Source: Neospora caninum Liverpool
Taxonomy: Eukaryota; Apicomplexa; Conoidasida; Eucoccidiorida; Sarcocystidae
Assembly (NCBI RefSeq): GCF_000208865.1
Contig: NC_018386.1
Location: forward strand, 310,001-374,000
DNA length: 64,000 nucleotides
Reading direction: 5' to 3'
Numbering within the stretch: position 1 is the first letter of the stretch; each line of letters begins with the position of its first letter. This document shows, piece after piece, positions 56,401 to 64,000 of this stretch. The position numbers and the translations under genes are program-made. The notes beneath the pieces are model-generated. The model made no database searches and had not been told where the DNA came from. It saw nothing but the letters and a program-made list of their open reading frames with translations.

Positions 56401-59400
56401 TGTGCCCGTGTAGCTATGTATATCATCTAGCCACCCATGAGGCTGTATATCACGCACTAAAGTTATTTCCATTTGTGTTCGCTTCGAAGCCGATCAAGAC
56501 TCCATCGCGTACCTGTCCATGTGTGTACACCGCTCGGTATCTGTCTGTGTAGCACCCTGCTGTTTGTCCACCTGTTCAGTTCACCATCTGATGTTCCACC
56601 TACAACGCTGCCGATAACTTGTCCGTATCTCGCCCTTTCATCTCGATCTATTTACGCGTGCGGCTGCTTCGAAAAGCGGAAACGAGTACACGCTCGTGGT
56701 TCTGCGCATCCACATGCCTGCTTGCGTGCCTGTCGACTTCACGGTTCTGAAGTCTTAGCATACCGTTAACGGCCCATGCGCAGAGCAATCCATGCTACCA
56801 GCTTCGCCTGTGGGTACATCGGAGTGCACGACAACAATGCTTCGTATCCCCTTCCATGCATTTACGTGCCCAGGGGCTGCTCGTAGACAGACCTTCTTCG
56901 TCGTGCTTCTCCCCTGTGCCACAGACTGGAGACGCGGCTGCGGTCCTCTTCGGGGATCCCGCGCGACACCGCATCCGCCGCATTTTTCTAAACCCGCAGT
57001 ATGAGGCACCTGCAGGCAAGAAAGTTCCATGTCCGGCAGGAACCTATTTGGACTACGATGGCGCGTATGCTGAAAGCAACTGCAAGAAGTGCCCCGCTGG
57101 GAAATATTGCCAAGGCGAAGGACTTACCCAGCCAACTGGCGACTGCGCCGGGGGATTTACCTGCGACGCCGGATCGCAGCAGCCGGAGGGCCAGCCTTGT
57201 CCGCTTGGTCACTTCTGTCCTGCTCCGTCCGGTGCGTGAGCTACGCCCAATGAGAGACAGGATACTCGAAATAGAAACTGGACATGGCACTGCACACATC
57301 CCGCGCGCAAAGACGATTGGTGTCTGTGTCCCAGTTCACCTGCTGAAAGGAGGAAGTTGTGCATGCACGTGCGCGCGGCACTCATCCCGTGGCTTCTGCG
57401 AACGCCCGACACGCGTCGAGGTCATTTCACCTGGGATACGCAAGACAGCCAAACACACGAGCAGGCAGAGACCGAACCAATTGTGCGGAAGGGGGAAGGG
57501 GCGGGGAGGGAGAAGGAAAACTAGAGAGTTGAATTGAGAAACTCACGGTCGTCAATGGGAGTGTTTGACGAGGTTTCTCGGGCACCAACTGGGTCATGTT
57601 GATTTGCCATGTGAACATGCAGTACAAGGCACGCGGCAGAACTTGGCCTTGGGGAAGTCTGTGCTGACTCCCTTCTCCTACGGACGGTCGTCGGCATCGG
57701 CTGTAACCGATGGCGACTTCTCAGAGGCTTCTTCGTGGCCTCGCCCGAGTTCCCAGTCTCAGCGAAATCCTTCCTGGCCATCCGAAGCAAGCGCGCGACT
57801 GCCTGGAGAAGACGTTTTCGTCATCGACATCGAGGATGAGTCGGCGATTGGGAGCATCGAACTTCACACCGGCCGCCCGTATGATCACGCGGTAGGCATA
57901 AAGGGACAAGGCAGGCGGAACGAAAACGCCTTTTGTGGTTCCGCGGCCGACCCGAACCTTTTGATGCGGGTGTTGTGTCCCACAAGCGCGTTGCAACCGT
58001 TCTGTGGAGATGGGCCACCTGACGACAACCTGTGCGGTTTCCTCGGAGGGTCAGGGGCGCAAAGATCTAAAACGCGAATTTGTTTTTCCGTTAACGTAAA
58101 GCAGCTCTAGCGCCACAGGTTGCATACAGTTTGCGACTGGAATTGGAATTGAATGGGGCGAGTAAGGACAAGCGAGGTTTATACATGCATGCGGATGTGA
58201 ACGGTATCAAACTGTGCACTGTGCACTTCCTCTTTACCGCCTCGTGCCGACCTGTGCGGGGTCCGTGGGTCCGGCCAGGCTGTGGAGAACTTGTCGGCGT
58301 GGTACTGGGACGAAGAAGCCTTCTCATGGAAGGGGATCGGCCTGCTTGAGAAGGTGGTGGAGCTGGGCGTTCTTCGGCTAGTTCTTTCTCAGCCAGCAAA
58401 ATCTCCCAAGATAGCCCTCCAAGTTACTGGCGAGCAGGATGCGCCAGTGCGGATTCGCGAGGTTGTTCTCCGGCAAGACCCCACCCACGCAGGCACGTCA
58501 AAATCCAACGTTCCGTCCTGGACACTGTGGAAAGAAACACACTATTTCACCGACCAGACGGACGGCCGTCGATCGGGGCTCCAGGGATACTCTCATCAGG
58601 AGGACGGACTGCAGCATCCCTAGGCCGCCACCCAAATTTGGAAGCGAAGCCTGGAGAGCCGCGGCCTTCCCGTTTTCGAACTGACGCACTCGTTGCCCCG
58701 GCTCCTAGCCAGCGGTGACACACCGTTTCGTCGGCTGAAGAAAGGCGGGGTGTTCCCACGCTGTTCTTCCCTCTTTGCGCTTCAGCCGACTGCGTTCCCG
58801 TGGCGTTCCCGGCTGCACGACCTCGATCCCCTCTTCTCTGGAATCTCAGTCCTGATCTGGCCCCAGACGTCTAGCGTTCCTTCCACATGACACTGAGGTT
58901 CCTCAGCGCTGTCCACTATCTACGCCGCGCGCGGAGGCGCTTCGGCCTCGGTTCAACGCGTTCTGCGTGTCGCCTCGCGTCTTGTGTTTTCTTTCGCTCG
59001 TGCTGACTGCTTCAGAGCTCCCTTCGAAGGTTCCGCAGCCGTGCACACCGGGAACGTACCAGGACGAGGAACGGCAGACCACGTGCAAGCAATGCCCAGC
59101 GGGGCACTTTTGCCTGTCGTTCAGAACGGAGCGCCCCGCGCGCTGTCCCGCAGGCTTCTATTGCCCGCCAGGAACGACAAATCCCCGAGTCTTTCCATGC
59201 CCTCTCGGGTCGTTCTCCAATCAAGAGGGTCTGACGCAAGCTGACGGCTGCCAGCCGTGCCCGGCAGGCAGATACTGCGCAACGAGGGGGTTGACGACGC
59301 CAACCGGCCTCTGTGACGCGGTACGGCAAAACGGAGTTGTACTCAAGCCGAGTGGTACTTGGAAAGAGAACCCTACGAGAGTCGAAGAGGTTCTTCATAC

Positions 59401-62400
59401 AAATAGATATGCCTCCATCTGCACGCATAGACACCGGCTCGTGTTCAGGAGGAGGGAGAACACATTTCTGTAAAACTGTAGTCCCTTCTCGGTGCCCAGC
59501 AGTTAGAGAAAGGACAGCCTCGCGCACGCCTGGTGTCGACCCTTGAATTCGACAAGACTTGTGCGACAAGACTTCTGGGACAGCTGCCGAGAGACCAAAA
59601 TTTGCAGTGCACCCTCTTGACGGGTTGCGGGAGGACAGAGGCACATGGCGCACCGTTCCGATGTCCTTTATGTCGTCTCACAGATGTGCATTTGCACGCT
59701 AACCATCCGTGTGCATGTGTGCGTGTCGTGAGACATGGTCTCGCATGCGAATGGGAGTGAGTGTGAAGGGTGTCCCGGAGTCAGAAAACCGTAATTTTGT
59801 GCGGCGCCCCGACACACTCTCGTCTTGCCGCAGTGCGCTGGAAGGTTCTCACCTCTGTCTGGGCGGTTTGTTCCTTCCCTTTTTCATCTCTGTCTGGGCT
59901 GCTTGTTCCCCGTGCGTCTCTAGGGCCATCTGTGCATCGGGAGGTCTTGGCTAGCCGCGCCGACGAGCGCCTCTCTCAATCCCGACGTCGTCGTGACGAA
60001 GGATGGGCAACTGACGCTTCTCTCAGGTTTTGGAATGCTCTGTCCAGTGGGGTTTTTCTGCGAACGAGGCGCAGTCGCACCGTCCGAATGCCCCGAGTAG
60101 GTCCAAATGACACCGGATTCTTCCCGTTTGAAAGTCTTCTTCTGCGTGGTAGGGCCATTTCGCCTCTTTGGGCTGTACAGTGCATCTGAACACGTCATAC
60201 CGAGTCCCGGCTATCCGCGTCGCCTTGAGTGAAGCATCGGATGAAACCTATGGCGGTGCGTAGATCCAAATAGCCATTGCTGCATGCAATCGCATGCGGC
60301 CAAGAACCGGAAGAACAGAACCATTCGAAGTTCTTGGCCTCTTCATTTTGTGTCTCTCCCTGTCCGTCCTGGAAGCCACCTTTTCTCTTGCATCTGCCTG
60401 GCTCTTCCGCCCTTCCATGTGTTGCTCTGTCCTTAGAGGAACACAAACTGCAGCCGCAGGAGCGACGGCCGCCGACGAGTGCGTCCCGTGCGAGCCTGGT
60501 TTCCACTGCCCAGAGTCCGGAGTCTCCTTGCCGTGCGACGAGGGCTACATTTGTCTCGAGGGAGCGACGACTGCAGCGCCGGTGGATGGGAAGACCGGGA
60601 AGCAATGCGACGCAGGCTTCTACTGCCCTCGAGGCTCCTTCAAAATGCTTGTAAGCAAAAGGAGCAAGGGAGGAAATGAGGGATGGCGGGACCCGGAGGC
60701 GTCTAGGAGAGGTCTACAGATCATTCGCGTCCCGTTCTCTCCAGGTGGGCCATGCGGGAGAAGAACCGTTTGTGGGGCCCTTTCGTCGTGTCTGTGCACC
60801 TCCGCGTCTCTGCTGTTGGAGATGTGTGACCGTTCCCTCAAACAGTTTGAGCCCCAGCCCGCACCGCCAAGTGCAAATCGGCTGTAAAGCGACAAGATGA
60901 AGTCCGTGCTTGAGTCCAGGCTGTGATCTGGAGGCCAGCGAGCTCTGCAGCCGTCGATCTTAGTCCAGATAGGCATACGCGCGTTACATGCAAGCACACA
61001 CATGATAAGACAGGACATTGCCTGTTTTCCGTGTGGCTCTCCTTCGATTCCTTTTCTAGCCCTGTCGTCCAGGGACAACGAGCGCGAAAGGCGCCAGCTC
61101 TTGCACACCCTGTGAAGCGGGGAAGTTCTGCCCGTGGCCCGGAACGCCTGCTGGAGATCCAGCAGGCGTCAAGGCGTGTCCGGCTGGCCACGCGTGCCCA
61201 GAAGGAAGCGCGCGCCCGCTCCCTTGTCCCGTCGGCACCTTCCAGGCTGACGCAGGTGCGACAGAATGCACGCCTTGCCCCGAGGGACACTACTGCGGGG
61301 AAGGAGGGTTAAGGGCGGCGTCCGGCAAGTGTTTCGTGGGATTTGTCTGCGGCGGGGCCGCCGGCACTCCGGCGGACTGGGACCAGGTGTTTGGGCTCGA
61401 CGGAGCCGTCAGCGGTCGGTGCCCCAAGGGGCATAAGTGCGACACAGCTGGCGCACGACCTGTGGCGTGCGAACCGGGAACGTATCAGGTGAGCTGCGTG
61501 AAAAGACGGGGCAAAGTTCGGGTTCGTGCCAAGCGTGTGCAGACACGGGGTGAAGAAGATTCCTTCAGAGAAGTCTATGTGAGAAATAGATCCGTCAGCT
61601 CTCAGCTCTGCAATCTGCTGGCAGCATCCGCTTTCCACATGCCATGCTCGGCCCTTCCTCTCCTACATTCTAGGCAGAGACGCATCCGCCTTCTGTGTTG
61701 GGAGCCGCCCTGGGGAGAGGATTCAGTCGGCCCGAGGCGCAGGATCTACGAGTCACCGGTGTCCTGTCGCCTGCCTCTTGGCCCTGGGTGTCGCGTCTTC
61801 CTGGCAGGATTCGACAACTTCAACTGAGTGCAAACCGTGCCCGCCGGGGAAGTTCTGCAGCGCTGCGGGCCTTCAGGAACCCTCCGGAGACTGCGCAGCT
61901 GGCTTTTTCTGCACGGCCGGGTCAAAGACGGCGCGCCCAGGTCCAGGCAACGAGGGCGGCGCCTGTCCTGCAGGCTGGGTGTGCCCCGAGGGATCAGCCG
62001 CGCCGCGCGGATGCCCGCTCGGCCAGTACACTGAAGAGGAAGGACAACAGGCCTGTCAGGCGTGTCCTGCGGGGAAGTTCTGTTTGAAGGCGGGCGAGGC
62101 ACCGCAGCCCTGCAAGAGCGGACACGTAAGTGAGGGGAGAAAAGCGGACTGGGGAGAAGTGGAACGGAAGCAAAGAGACGGGCGTGGGGCTGGTGGTACG
62201 GCTACCTGGGTACGGAGGGATCGAGCGTCCCGTGTCACGTGCATAAACGAGCGCTGCAGGGCCAGAACGCACTACCCCCTGTCATGGGTAGCCGCCCAAG
62301 GCTGACAAAAGCATTGCTGCGCGGTCTTCCGACGCGCGTGCGCGGCTCGACGTGATGACGCTTCCGTGTGGGAAAGAGGCGCGAGATGAACTCGAACAAA

Positions 62401-63725
62401 GATGAAAGGAGAGAAACGAGAACCTCGAGGGATGACAGGCAGTTCAGCGCTATGGCAGAGATCAAGCGAAAACAGCACGAGCCAGCCTTGCCAGGCAGCT
62501 GCAGCTGCTTCGCATGAAGCAGCTGCATGCTCGCGAGTTCCTTGACCCTTATGGAATCTGTTCGTGCGGCGGCTAATGGTCCGAACAGATAGTCCAACAG
62601 AGGCCTTGCGGGTCTGCCACACTCCTACTGCGTAGTTCTGATTCCTCCCGACGTTCGGGATCTGAGGCACGAATAGCCCCGTTTGGGCGGCGAGTGACGC
62701 GCTGCCTGGTTGCGAATCCACAGCCGCACGGATCGCTCGACCGACATGGAATGCCTGGTCGGCCTCTCGCCGGCAAAGTGGACCCAACCACAGTCCACGC
62801 TTTCTCTTCATCTTTTCTCTCAGGTCTGCGATGCGGGGAGCGGAGTGGGCAGGCCGTGTCCTGCGGGCTCCTACTTCAAAGCGTCGAACGCGGCGACGAC
62901 CGCTGGGTCATGTCTCCCGTGCACCCTCGGCCACTACTGCCGCGCAGGCCAGATTGCGGGGCCGTGCGCACCTGGGTGGGTTTCTTGATCTGTGCTTCGA
63001 ACCGTCGTCACCTCAACGAAAAAAGAGCTGGGAAGGACACGAACTGTGATGGAGTGATAAAGCGTGATCGACTAACGTTTTGTGTCTCTGTCCACATGTG
63101 CGTATAGACATGTACAACTTATTTGTGTCATTCGTACGTGGCCGTGAAGCGAGCCTTCCGTGTGCTTTTGGAAGGAGTTCAGCCAGCGTGTTGCGCGGCG
63201 ATGCGACCTCTTTGGCGATGGACGTTGTGTCGGTTTCTCATCCTAGGGATCCGACGCCATCGCTGGAAATAGCGTTATTTGATGCGGCGGCACTGGTGAT
63301 GCCTAAGGAAACGCATGTGTGACAGCTGAGATAGGTTTCACGAAGCCACACGCGTTGATCTGCCTACAAGGATACTGACCTATGTACATGCACATGTCGA
63401 CGGACATACGCGCTAGAAGGCTCCCGCGTGATGCCTTGCTTCGCAGCTTTCTCTGCGGTCTCGGGAACTGGCTGCCAAATCCGAATGCCGACTACATGCC
63501 GCCGTCACCGTTCATCCCATCGTCTGAGTCCCACTCCGCGGTCCTGCTCACTTTGGAGAACTGGCGAAACCTGGCGGCAGGGGTCTCTCTCTATGGAGGG
63601 ATTCCGTGTCCTCCTGGGCACTACTGCGTGGCGGGAGCGACGACCCCCGCGGCTTGCGGCGCCAACACAGCGAGGCTCGAGACTGGAGGACGGTGGAAAA
63701 ACGATTGCAGCCTTTGCCCGGCCGG
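20809..63725 (+). CDS. Giant multidomain GCC2/GCC3 surface-type protein, truncated at right edge
   Basis: One gene, at least 58 exons, about 4,090 residues in the window; it ends at a GTAAGA donor after 63725, so the C-terminus lies outside. Every exon reads plus and phases connect across the whole chain; exon coordinates are in the domain entries that follow. Order of modules: hydrophobic segment (~residues 100-114), Ig/invasin-like domains, Calx-beta-like block, long GCC2/GCC3 cysteine array, NHL blades, F5/8 type C domain, more GCC2/GCC3 modules. By hand count there are about 75 C-x2-G-x2-C type motifs. The composition implies a secreted or surface adhesive protein with many disulphides. 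In Plasmodium and Toxoplasma, CRMP proteins carry GCC2/GCC3-type modules and act in host-cell traversal or rhoptry secretion; similarity here is at family level only. Uncertain points: the true start, whether 27806-28457 is one exon, the 5' end of exons at 32652 and 34418, and the last junction (62979 to 63559). Confidence 0.9.
23236..25460 (+). other. Giant gene exons 2-4: Ig/invasin-like beta domains
   Basis: Exons 23236-23514, 24130-24581 and 25077-25460. The protein alternates motifs of the type A-x-R-L-V-L followed by V-x-V-V-N-A-D-G and V-A-V-F-R-D-L, as in bacterial-style Ig-like or filamin-like repeats. Examples are SNSVAGVPLPDQPVVRVV in exon 2 and EHFSVSIDIVDRWGNSV in exon 3. At least two complete domains are visible across exons 1-3. 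Exon 4 begins with a CAKC pair and ends in a strand pair (TLTFSPSNYHVP) that leads into the Calx-beta-like block. Assignment to a named Pfam family is an inference from pattern, not a search. Confidence 0.7.
26046..29603 (+). other. Giant gene Calx-beta-like block
   Basis: Exons 26046-26357, 26945-27133, 27522-27656, 27806-28457, 29165-29236 and 29480-29603. The sequence repeats a pattern of an acidic loop (VADDNE, HTDDDH, VLSDDN, ESDDPN), a strand such as VTVRMEP or VTIRLQC, then W-N/K-x-P (RDNWKIPRNVSV, LDWNTPHPVTL). This is the layout of Calx-beta/SwmB-like extracellular domains, which often bind Ca2+ through the acidic loops (known for the family; binding here is inferred). Introns leaving exons 24130-24581 through 27522-27656 are all phase 0. 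Exon 27806-28457 is open throughout; an internal intron with a weak GTAGTG donor and an acceptor at 28243 would also keep frame. Confidence 0.65.
30488..37580 (+). other. Giant gene GCC2/GCC3 cysteine array, part 1
   Basis: Exons 30488-30642, 31036-31283, 31733-31861, 32652-32700, 33085-33232, 33492-33697, 34418-34552, 35208-35466, 35764-35890, 36331-36385, 36909-37123 and 37502-37580. Each encodes one to three C-x2-G-x2-C motifs such as CPRGHRC, CPAGNYC, CPAGFYC, CPEGYSC and CPEGKYC, spaced as in the GCC2/GCC3 (ephrin-receptor-like) family. In such modules the cysteines pair in disulphides and build elongated extracellular rods. The exon at 32652 uses an unusual acceptor (CCGGAG) and the one at 34418 another (TTTGGAG); both were chosen because they preserve phase and cysteine spacing. 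Confidence 0.85.
34716..34751. repeat. AT dinucleotide microsatellite in an intron
   Basis: Eighteen uninterrupted AT units within the intron 34553-35207 of the giant gene. It is probably polymorphic between strains. No coding effect. Confidence 0.95.
38060..44746 (+). other. Giant gene GCC2/GCC3 cysteine array, part 2
   Basis: Exons 38060-38163, 38931-39021, 39790-39989, 40799-40854, 41260-41427, 42080-42237, 43119-43471, 43634-43867, 44291-44436 and 44679-44746. Motifs include CPAGYTC, CPRGSYC, CPPGTYC, CPPGHYC, CPTGKYC, CKPGFYC, CFAGFYC, CTPGHYC, CSAGYFC and CGEGFYC. Exon 43119-43471 is the longest in this section and holds four motifs in a row. Phases run 0, 1, 0, 2, 2, 1, 0, 0, 2, 1 and all connect, which strongly supports the chain despite the short exons. 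Confidence 0.87.
41922..42075. repeat. Perfect 77-bp tandem duplication in an intron
   Basis: Copy 1 at 41922-41998 and copy 2 at 41999-42075 are identical over 77 bp. They lie in the intron 41428-42079, and copy 2 ends only 4 nt before the 3' splice site of the exon at 42080. Perfect identity implies a recent event or an assembly artefact. Confidence 0.97.
49159..49176. repeat. TA dinucleotide microsatellite in an intron
   Basis: Nine TA units inside the intron 48967-49426 of the giant gene. Confidence 0.9.
50346..50440. repeat. TA microsatellite flanked by an imperfect direct repeat
   Basis: A 39-nt AT run (50379-50417) is bracketed by two near-identical segments of about 24 nt, 50352-50375 and 50417-50440, each containing GTAG.TAAGTAGGTG.GCAGCT. 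The layout, in intron 50164-50781, suggests unequal slippage or duplication of a TA-plus-flank unit. Confidence 0.85.
52282..55223 (+). other. Giant gene NHL-repeat region
   Basis: Exons 52282-52452, 52854-52976, 53545-53751, 54355-54458 and 55098-55223. The protein shows repeated NHL-type blade motifs: GDIFIADTANQRVARLDG, SVLYIADTGNDRVRKV and DVVYIADAGNGRIRKFE, each preceded by a G-P-x-x-x-A/V-type segment (LNGPQDAV, SSPQGLAV, LDGPSAVW). A further blade (GDPARHRIRRI) opens the exon at 56925. NHL repeats fold as a beta propeller used for protein, carbohydrate or RNA binding; in an extracellular protein a ligand-binding propeller is the natural reading (inference). The five or six blades seen are near a complete propeller. 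Confidence 0.87.
55224..56924. other. Largest intron of the giant gene
   Basis: A 1.7-kb intron between the NHL exon ending 55223 and the exon starting 56925, both phase 0. It includes a T/C-rich stretch at about 56200-56650. Frames here have no domain character and none is needed for phase continuity. No nested gene or RNA gene was recognised. Confidence 0.6.
56925..57231 (+). other. Giant gene exon: last NHL blade plus GCC modules
   Basis: One exon of 307 nt encodes the end of the NHL propeller (GDPARHRIRRIFL) and then three GCC motifs, CPAGKYC, CAGGFTC and CPLGHFC. It proves that propeller and cysteine array belong to the same polypeptide, because both are in a single uninterrupted frame. 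Exit phase 1 at a GTGCGT donor. Confidence 0.9.
57623..58492 (+). other. Giant gene F5/8 type C (discoidin-like) domain
   Basis: Exons 57623-57891 and 58279-58492. The opening QNLALGKSV with S-x-x-A-V-T-D-G-D (ASAVTDGDFSEAS) is the classic start of a discoidin/coagulation factor 5/8 C domain. It is followed by VFVIDIEDESAIGSIELH, the usual ligand-face strand, and ends VRIREVVLRQ, as such domains do. Members bind phospholipid, glycans or proteins. It is a single copy placed between GCC modules. The second exon probably ends at a GC donor (AG|GCACGT) at 58493, since no GT donor gives the phase 1 needed by the next exon without extending far past the domain. Confidence 0.8.
59016..63725 (+). other. 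Giant gene GCC2/GCC3 cysteine array, part 4 (to window edge)
   Basis: Exons 59016-59320, 59924-60096, 60437-60650, 61060-61488, 61808-62125, 62824-62979 and 63559-63725. These are longer than earlier exons and carry up to five motifs each: CPAGHFC, CPAGFYC, CPAGRYC, CPVGFFC, CEPGFHC, CDAGFYC, CEAGKFC, CPEGHYC, CPPGKFC, CPAGKFC, CTLGHYC and CPPGHYC. Most introns here are phase 0. The last junction is tentative: the donor after 62979 (GTTTCT) is weak, and a stronger-looking acceptor at 63580 does not match phase. After 63725 a GTAAGA donor begins an intron with no further exon before 64000, so transmembrane segments or a kringle expected of CRMP-like proteins would lie to the right. Confidence 0.87.
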
Positions 63726-64000
63726 GTAAGACAAACGACGGGCCCCGCCAAAGGTGCTTGTCGCTTTGCCCAGTCGTCTGCACACTCCAGCGCAGTCTCT
63801 TGAACAGTGTCAGGCACGCCAGAATTCCAGCGGCGTGCGCGTGCCCCTAACGCCGCGCTGGCAAGATCGATCTCTGAAGCTGCGAGGCTCCCCCTCGAGA
63901 TCCGCGGCGTCTGCAAGGTCTGCATGCGTGTCATGCGAATGGAACACTTTCGTCGCCAGCTTAGGTGTTTTACCGGGCGCATCTGTTTCCGTTGCATTCC
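63726..64000. other. Start of an intron running off the window
   Basis: Sequence after a GTAAGA donor that splits a Gly codon of the giant gene. No further GCC motif is visible in frame before the window ends. Confidence 0.6.

Noticed and set aside
20809..63725. Naming the giant gene as a specific Plasmodium or Toxoplasma CRMP
   Set aside because: Family resemblance is clear from GCC2/GCC3 motifs, but NHL and discoidin content and the missing C-terminus prevent an orthology call without a search.

Overview
The window looks like nuclear DNA from a coccidian apicomplexan close to Toxoplasma, Neospora, Hammondia or Besnoitia. The reasons are moderately GC-rich sequence, dense GT-AG introns in every gene, an alveolate-type MAPK2 kinase, an acylated MORN-repeat protein, and a very large protein rich in GCC2/GCC3 cysteine modules, a family strongly expanded in this group. 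The species cannot be fixed from sequence alone. All gene models below were assembled by hand from reading frames, splice-site motifs and intron phase continuity.

Layout: (1) 1-2059, no recognisable gene; 5' flank of the kinase. (2) 2060-6979 (+), a ten-exon MAP kinase of the alveolate MAPK2 class with a TGH activation motif. (3) 6980-11268, intergenic/UTR, including a 15-G run. (4) 11269-13901 (+), a four-exon (or five-exon) protein with an N-terminal MGC acylation signature and nine MORN repeats. (5) 13902-16176, intergenic between convergent genes. (6) 16177-17893 (-), ribosomal protein S17 in four exons, the first contributing only the ATG codon. (7) 17894-20808, divergent intergenic region. 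(8) 20809 to beyond 63725 (+), one giant gene that runs off the right edge. I could chain 58 exons in one open phase-compatible frame, about 12.26 kb of coding sequence and about 4,090 residues within the window.

The giant protein is a mosaic. In order it has an N-terminal hydrophobic segment, Ig/invasin-like beta domains, a Calx-beta-like block, a long array of GCC2/GCC3 (ephrin-receptor-like) cysteine modules, NHL-repeat blades, one F5/8 type C (discoidin-like) domain, and more GCC modules up to the window edge. This points to a secreted or surface adhesive protein. Family context (the cysteine-repeat modular proteins, CRMPs, of Plasmodium and Toxoplasma) is suggestive but orthology is not established here. 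The gene also shows a striking intron pattern: runs of same-phase introns, many of them splitting a Gly codon after its first G, two likely GC-AG introns, and an exact 77-bp tandem duplication abutting a 3' splice site.

The four genes are not an operon. They are separate eukaryotic transcription units serving cell-cycle signalling, membrane/cortex scaffolding, translation and probably surface adhesion.
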